A stretch of DNA of 9,945 nucleotides from 66-474 sp040388785 (GTDB taxonomy: Bacteria; Pseudomonadota; Gammaproteobacteria; Xanthomonadales; Rhodanobacteraceae), in contig JAZKBD010000058.1 of the NCBI GenBank assembly GCA_040388785.1, positions 1 to 9,945 on the forward strand. Direction: 5' to 3'. Positions 6,471 through 9,945 of this stretch are shown in pieces (position 1 is the stretch's first letter; every line of letters begins with the position of its first letter). A model generated the notes under the pieces. That model had not been told where the DNA came from and made no database searches. It was given only the letters and a program-made list of their open reading frames with translations. Position numbers and translations under genes: made by a program.

Positions 6471-8281
6471 GGCGTGCCTCCCCGCGCGGGACGCGCGGTG
6501 GCGACGGCCGCCGTGGGCTGCGCTGGCGGCGGCACGGGCGCTGCAATCACCGGGCCGCCCGCGTACCACTGCTGCACGTTGTCCGGAGGAATGTCCAGCA
6601 AGCGCAACGCGCCCGACATGACTTCGCGAAACACCGGCGCCGACACCAGCCCACCGAAATACTCGCCGCCATTGCCACCGGCATCACGGACGACGACCAC
6701 ACCGACCAGACGCGGATCGCTGGCCGGCACGATGCCGCAGAACAGCGCCGCATAGCGGTTGCGCGAATAGCCGCCCGCGATCGCGAGATGCGCCGTGCCG
6801 GTCTTGCCGGCAACCGTGTAGTCGGGAATGGCCGCCTGCGGCGCGGTGGCCGGCGGCGCGCCCACGACGGTGCGCAGCATCGCCATGACTTCGTCGGAAA
6901 CCGTTTGCGGCTCCACCCGCACGCCGGGGTTGTCGTCGCCCTTGACGAACGTGGGCGTGTGCTTGACGCCGCCGTCCGCGATCGCGGCGTAAGCCTGCGC
7001 CAGTTGCAGCGCGGTGACATTGAGCCCGTACCCGAACGAAATCGTGGCCTTGACGAATTCGCCCCAGCTCCGCGGCGGCGGGATGTAGCCGCCCACTTCG
7101 CCGGGGAAACCACTGCCGGTGCTGGCGCCGAAGCCGAACTGGTGCAGCACGCCGGCCATCTGCTGCGCGCTCAGCGTCTGCGAGATCTTCGACGCGCCGA
7201 CATTGCTGGAAACGGTGATCACGCGGCCGACGTCGATCAGGCCGTTGTTGCTGTCGTCGCGGATCAGGTGGCCGTCGATCGTGAACGTGCCGGGGTTGGT
7301 GTTGATCGGCGTGCTCGGTGTCCACTTGCCCGATTCCAGCGCGGTGGTGATGGTGAACGGCTTCATCGTCGAACCGGGTTCGGTCACGTCGGTGACCGCG
7401 CGGTTGCGGCGCTGCGCCGGATTGCTGTTGTCGAGATCGTTGGGGTTGTACGACGGCACGTTGACCATCGCGAGGATTTCGCCGTTGCGCGGATCGAGGA
7501 TCACCATCGAACCCGACGCGGCATGACGCTTCACCACCGCGTCGGTGAGCGCCTGGTAGGCAAGGTACTGGATGCGGCTGTCGATGCTGAGCGTGAGGTC
7601 GTGGCCCGGCACCGGCGCCTTGATCTGCTCGACATTTTCGACCACGTGACCCAGCCGGTCGCGGATCACGCGCTTCTCGCCCGGTTTGCCGGCCAGCCAG
7701 CCGTCGTAGGCGAGTTCCAGCCCTTCCTGGCCGTGGTCATCGATGTTGGTGAAGCCGAGCACGTGCGCCATCGTGGCGCCTTCGGGGTAGTAGCGCCTGT
7801 ACTCGCGCTGCGCGTTCACGCCCGGAATGTCGAGCGCGAGAATTGCCTTCGCCGCTTCCGGCGGCATCAGCCGGCGCAGATACACGAACTCGCGGCCGTT
7901 TTTCGTTTCCAGCTTGCGCGAAAGGTCGACGGCGTTGACACCCAGCGCCCTGGCCAGCTCGGGAATGCGGTCGGTGTGTTGCAGCAACTCGTCCGGATTG
8001 GCCCAAAGCGAAAGCATCGGCGTCGACACCGCCAACGGTACGCCGTTGCGGTCGTAGATCGTGCCGCGCGAAACGGGGATCGGCACGTCGCGCAGGAAGC
8101 GCGCATCGCCCTGCTGCTGCAGGAACGCCTGGTGCACGACCTGCAGATCGATCGCGCGTGCGACCAGTCCCAGCGCGGCCACCGACAGCACGCCCACCAC
8201 CAGCACCAGGCGCTTGCGCGTATCCGGACGCTGCCTGCGCGGCGGGCGCGAGAAATGTTCCGGCGGCCGATGCGGTTTCAT
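6467..8281 (-). CDS. ftsI: Septal transpeptidase FtsI (penicillin-binding protein 3)
   Basis: FtsI is the class B penicillin-binding protein that cross-links septal peptidoglycan, anchored in the inner membrane with its catalytic domain in the periplasm. The protein is 604 residues (E. coli 588). A basic, Pro-rich cytoplasmic tail (1-23) precedes one membrane helix (about 25-44). The pedestal domain begins near RGTIYDRNG (72-80). Catalytic motifs are STMK with Ser304, SSN at 358-360 and KTGT at 493-496, all spaced as in E. coli PBP3. RNRAVTDVTEPGSTMKP (292-308) is the typical context. The last 30 or so residues are a Pro/Ala-rich tail. The frame is open 66 codons further upstream, but that stretch is a shadow of ftsL; MKPHRPPEH at 8281 overlaps the ftsL stop by 4 bases (ATGA). 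The GTGA overlap with murE closes the gene. Confidence 0.97.
   Translation of the reverse strand: MKPHRPPEHFSRPPRRQRPDTRKRLVLVVGVLSVAALGLVARAIDLQVVHQAFLQQQGDARFLRDVPIPVSRGTIYDRNGVPLAVSTPMLSLWANPDELLQHTDRIPELARALGVNAVDLSRKLETKNGREFVYLRRLMPPEAAKAILALDIPGVNAQREYRRYYPEGATMAHVLGFTNIDDHGQEGLELAYDGWLAGKPGEKRVIRDRLGHVVENVEQIKAPVPGHDLTLSIDSRIQYLAYQALTDAVVKRHAASGSMVILDPRNGEILAMVNVPSYNPNDLDNSNPAQRRNRAVTDVTEPGSTMKPFTITTALESGKWTPSTPINTNPGTFTIDGHLIRDDSNNGLIDVGRVITVSSNVGASKISQTLSAQQMAGVLHQFGFGASTGSGFPGEVGGYIPPPRSWGEFVKATISFGYGLNVTALQLAQAYAAIADGGVKHTPTFVKGDDNPGVRVEPQTVSDEVMAMLRTVVGAPPATAPQAAIPDYTVAGKTGTAHLAIAGGYSRNRYAALFCGIVPASDPRLVGVVVVRDAGGNGGEYFGGLVSAPVFREVMSGALRLLDIPPDNVQQWYAGGPVIAAPVPPPAQPTAAVATARPARGGTP
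6477..6483 (-). promoter_or_regulatory. Shine-Dalgarno site choosing the GTG start of murE
   Basis: The minus strand reads GGGGAGG, 6 bases before the GTG at 6470 and 15 bases before the in-frame ATG at 6461. The spacing favours GTG, which also gives a GTGA overlap with the ftsI stop like the other junctions in this operon. Confidence 0.65.
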
Positions 8282-8550
8282 TCGTGGATCATCTCCACGC
8301 TGGACGCGGGCGGACTGATCATGCCGAGCTGCCCGCGCGCGATGGATTCGATGCGCGAGGGACTCGCCCACGTCGCCTGCTCGAGTTCCAGCCGGCCGAA
8401 CTCGACGTTCAAGGTGTCGCGCTGGTTCTGCAGGTTGGACAATTCCACGAATTCGACACGATCCTGATGGCGCGCCCACACCACTGCGATGCCGCTGGCG
8501 ATCACCGCCAGCAGCAACACGCCCACCGCGAGCACGCCGATCACCTTCAT
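8278..8550 (-). CDS. ftsL: Cell division protein FtsL
   Basis: FtsL is a small bitopic membrane protein of the divisome that binds FtsB and FtsQ and helps activate FtsW-FtsI. The protein is 90 residues, a little shorter than the 121 of E. coli. One hydrophobic segment covers about residues 3-25, so the N-terminal cytoplasmic part is almost absent. Residues 30-61 have the heptad-like charged pattern of a coiled coil (VEFVELSNLQNQRDTLNVEF). The end contains RIESIARGQLGMISP (66-80), the short conserved patch of this family. Identity rests on this architecture and on the position between rsmH and ftsI, since FtsL proteins diverge strongly. Its ATG overlaps the rsmH stop by 4 bases and has GGAGGG 6 bases upstream. 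Confidence 0.92.
   Translation of the reverse strand: MKVIGVLAVGVLLLAVIASGIAVVWARHQDRVEFVELSNLQNQRDTLNVEFGRLELEQATWASPSRIESIARGQLGMISPPASSVEMIHE
8283..8299 (-). promoter_or_regulatory. Hairpin covering the ftsI ribosome-binding site
   Basis: On the minus strand CGTGGA and TCCACG form a perfect 6-bp stem around a 5-base loop GATGA, ending one base before the ftsI ATG. The only purine-rich GGAG near that start (8293-8296) lies mostly in the stem. It could hide the site until ribosomes finishing ftsL open it. The fold is seen in the sequence; the role is inference. Confidence 0.4.
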
Positions 8551-9488
8551 GGCGTACCCTCCGGCGCGACTTTCTCGGCGACGCGCAGCACCGCCGAACG
8601 GGCGCGCGGGTTGCCCGCGACCTCTTCGTCGCTCGCCGTCTGCGCGCGGCCGATGGCGCGCAGCGGTGCGGGTTCTGCTGCCGGTTGCGGCAAGCCGCGG
8701 CGCACGGGCGCTGCTTGCGGGCCGCGGATGAATTGCTTGACGATGCGGTCTTCCAGCGAATGGAAACTGATCACCGTGAGCCGGCCGTTGGGCTTCAATA
8801 CTTCGACGGCCGCGGGCAACGCGCGTTCCAGCGAACCCAGTTCGTCGTTCACCTGCAGGCGCAGCGCCTGGAACGTGCGGGTCGCCGGATGCTTGTTGCG
8901 TTCGCGCCGGCCCAACGTGCGTTCGACCAGTTCCGCGAGTTCGCGCGTGCTGCGGAGCGGCGATTCGACGCGGCGCGCGACGATGGCGTGCACGATGCGC
9001 CGGCTCATGCGCTCTTCACCGTAGCGAAACAGCACGTCCGCGATTTCGCGTTCGTCGGCGCGCGCGAGGAAATCCGCGGCGCTCTCGCCCGCGGTCGGAT
9101 CCATGCGCATGTCCAGCGGTGCATCCGACTGGAACGAAAACCCCCGCGCGGCGTCATCGAGTTGCGGCGACGAGACGCCGAGATCCAGCAGCACGCCGTC
9201 GAGTCCCGCGCGCGCTTCGCTCCACGCGGCCATCTCCGAAAAATTCGCCTGCAGGATCGCGACGCGCGGATCGGTGCCGAATTCACGCCGTGCATGCGCG
9301 ATGGCTTCGGGATCGCGATCCATCAGCAGCAGGCGCCCATCGGCGCCGAGGCATTCGAGCAGCGCACGCGCATGGCCGCCGCGGCCGAAGGTGCCATCGA
9401 GATAACGTCCGTCCGGCCGTGGCGCGAGCCCCGCCAGCACGGCATCCCGCATCACCGGGATGTGCATGACTCCGTGGTCGCCAGTCAT
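8547..9488 (-). CDS. rsmH: 16S rRNA (cytosine-1402-N4)-methyltransferase RsmH (MraW)
   Basis: RsmH uses S-adenosylmethionine to methylate N4 of C1402 in 16S rRNA, near the ribosomal P site. From the ATG at 9488 the protein is 313 residues, the E. coli length. The SAM-binding motif DGTFGRGGH is at 31-39 and MDRDPEA at 57-63. LLDLGVSSPQLD (100-111) and PLDMRMD (124-130) follow. KHPATRTFQALRL (199-211), SFHSLEDRIVK (241-251) and NPRARSAVLR (293-302) complete the family signature. The start is uncertain. The frame is open back to a GTG at 9599 that overlaps the mraZ stop as GTGA and would give 350 residues, but the added 37 residues are mostly Arg/Gly encoded by CGG-rich codons unlike the body of the gene. 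ATGs at 9506 and 9467 are further options; none has a strong ribosome-binding site. It overlaps ftsL by 4 bases. Confidence 0.96.
   Translation of the reverse strand: MTGDHGVMHIPVMRDAVLAGLAPRPDGRYLDGTFGRGGHARALLECLGADGRLLLMDRDPEAIAHARREFGTDPRVAILQANFSEMAAWSEARAGLDGVLLDLGVSSPQLDDAARGFSFQSDAPLDMRMDPTAGESAADFLARADEREIADVLFRYGEERMSRRIVHAIVARRVESPLRSTRELAELVERTLGRRERNKHPATRTFQALRLQVNDELGSLERALPAAVEVLKPNGRLTVISFHSLEDRIVKQFIRGPQAAPVRRGLPQPAAEPAPLRAIGRAQTASDEEVAGNPRARSAVLRVAEKVAPEGTP
8557..8562 (-). promoter_or_regulatory. Shine-Dalgarno site of ftsL
   Basis: The minus strand reads GGAGGG within the last codons of rsmH, 6 bases before the ftsL ATG. It is one of the best-matched sites in the window. 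Confidence 0.7.
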
Positions 9489-9550
9489 CGCCCGCGTCCC
9501 GTCCATCTGCCGTACCCGCGCACGCCGCGTGCGCCGCCCGCGTCCTGTCC
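9489..9550. repeat. Imperfect 16-base direct repeat in the mraZ-rsmH gap
   Basis: CGCCCGCGTCCCGTCC at 9489-9504 recurs as CGCCCGCGTCCTGTCC at 9535-9550, with one mismatch and a 46-base period. One copy abuts the proposed rsmH start. In a GC-rich stretch chance is possible. It does not resemble the spaced TGGG repeats bound by E. coli MraZ. Confidence 0.55.
9518..9534. repeat. 7-bp inverted repeat between mraZ and rsmH
   Basis: GCGCACG and CGTGCGC flank a 3-base loop CCG (plus strand). It sits between the two direct-repeat copies in the only real intergenic space. No U-run follows on either strand, so an intrinsic terminator is unlikely; an RNA structure or chance in GC-rich DNA are the alternatives. 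Confidence 0.5.
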
Positions 9551-9595
9551 GCATCATCCGGCCCGGCGACGACCGCCGTTCGCCGAATGCGTGTG

Positions 9596-9945
9596 TCACA
9601 ACCTCAATCCCGCCATTTCCTCGCTGACTTCTTCCTCGCCGATCGTCTGATGGATCTTCGCGAGGTGAGCCTGCTCACTCCACAACTCGAATTTGCTGCC
9701 CATGCCCAGCAGCACCGCTTTTTTCTCGATGCCGGACGCCGCGCGCTGGCTGGCCGGCAGCAGCACGCGCGCCGCGCCGTCCAGTTCCACCAGCGTGGCC
9801 GCACCGACCAGCTTCAACTGCAGGTCGCGATGCACGCGCTTGACGTTCGGCAACGCATTCACCTGGTCGCGCACCCGCTCCCAATCGGGCTGCGGGAACA
9901 CCCACAGGCAGCCCTGCTCGAACGGGTTGTAGGTGATGACCAGCC
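9596..9945 (-). CDS. mraZ: Transcriptional regulator MraZ (5' end cut by window edge)
   Basis: MraZ is a ring-forming AbrB-like DNA-binding protein. In E. coli it represses the dcw promoter upstream of its own gene, and its effects are opposed by RsmH. About 115 residues are visible and roughly the first 35 of the usual 150 lie past the window edge, including the first DxxxR motif. The visible part starts LVITYNPFEQGCLWVFP, then PDWERVRDQV. It continues into the second SpoVT/AbrB-like half, TLVELDGAARVLLPASQR, with the DGAAR form of the conserved DxxxR motif. LLGMGSKFELWSE matches the GQFNKFELWDE region of E. coli. The reading frame runs off position 9945 with no stop, so the GTG near 9901 is not the real start. 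The promoter and any MraZ operator lie outside the window. Confidence 0.96.
   Translation of the reverse strand, partial: LVITYNPFEQGCLWVFPQPDWERVRDQVNALPNVKRVHRDLQLKLVGAATLVELDGAARVLLPASQRAASGIEKKAVLLGMGSKFELWSEQAHLAKIHQTIGEEEVSEEMAGLRL

Noticed and set aside
6481..6490. Palindrome CCCGCGCGGG next to the murE ribosome-binding site
   Set aside because: Only a 3-bp stem with a 4-base loop when folded as RNA; common by chance in such GC-rich DNA.
5043..6755. A 570-codon plus-strand open frame opposite murE
   Set aside because: Antisense shadow; the composition follows from the complement of murE codons.
6419..8467. A 682-codon open frame on the plus strand opposite ftsI and the start of murE
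   Set aside because: The product is rich in Arg, His, Gln and Ala with no recognisable motif, and it is the mirror of a strongly conserved gene. Long antisense frames are expected where GC content at third positions is high.
9899..9901. GTG as the start of a 101-residue mraZ
   Set aside because: The frame continues upstream with clear MraZ homology (YNPFEQGCLW) to the window edge, so this GTG is an internal valine.
1..9945. Defence systems, prophage, CRISPR arrays, insertion sequences or RNA genes
   Set aside because: Both strands were read for them; the window is filled by dcw genes and shows no such signatures.

Overview
The window is a stretch of a bacterial division and cell-wall (dcw) cluster, read entirely from the minus strand. 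In transcription order (high to low coordinate) it holds mraZ (5' end cut off by the window), rsmH (mraW), ftsL, ftsI, murE, murF, mraY, ftsW, murG and the first ~63 codons of murC. The genes fill essentially the whole window. The only appreciable gap is about 107 bases between mraZ and rsmH. There are no tRNAs, rRNAs, CRISPR arrays, insertion sequences or obvious terminators. No promoter is visible; the usual one lies upstream of mraZ, beyond position 9945.

The DNA is very GC-rich and the proteins look gammaproteobacterial: MraY is 360 residues with E. coli-like motifs throughout, MurE carries the DNPR meso-diaminopimelate motif, and FtsI, FtsW and RsmH match the proteobacterial pattern. Two features point, with moderate confidence, to the Xanthomonadales/Lysobacterales (Xanthomonadaceae or Rhodanobacteraceae type). 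One is the absence of murD between mraY and ftsW. The other is a run of degenerate CGGG-led heptamers, a kind of small repeat I associate with genomes of that order. The genus cannot be named from the sequence.

The genes work as one assembly line. MurC, MurE and MurF build the UDP-MurNAc-pentapeptide in the cytoplasm. MraY moves it onto undecaprenyl phosphate to give lipid I, and MurG adds GlcNAc to give lipid II. FtsW polymerises and FtsI cross-links it at the septum, with FtsL as a scaffold and regulator. MraZ is the cluster's transcriptional regulator and RsmH methylates 16S rRNA. Nearly every junction overlaps (4-base ATGA/GTGA at five places, 7 and 11 bases at two others, and a 2-base gap at mraY/ftsW), which indicates one co-transcribed, translationally coupled operon.

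I do not see an undescribed biological system here; most of the window is ordinary core genome. The points that merit a second look are the heptamer array with an 11-bp inverted repeat inside the murE coding sequence, the missing murD, the mraZ-rsmH gap with its uncertain rsmH start, a hairpin over the ftsI ribosome-binding site, and a Ser replacing the usual Asn in the MurE nucleotide loop.
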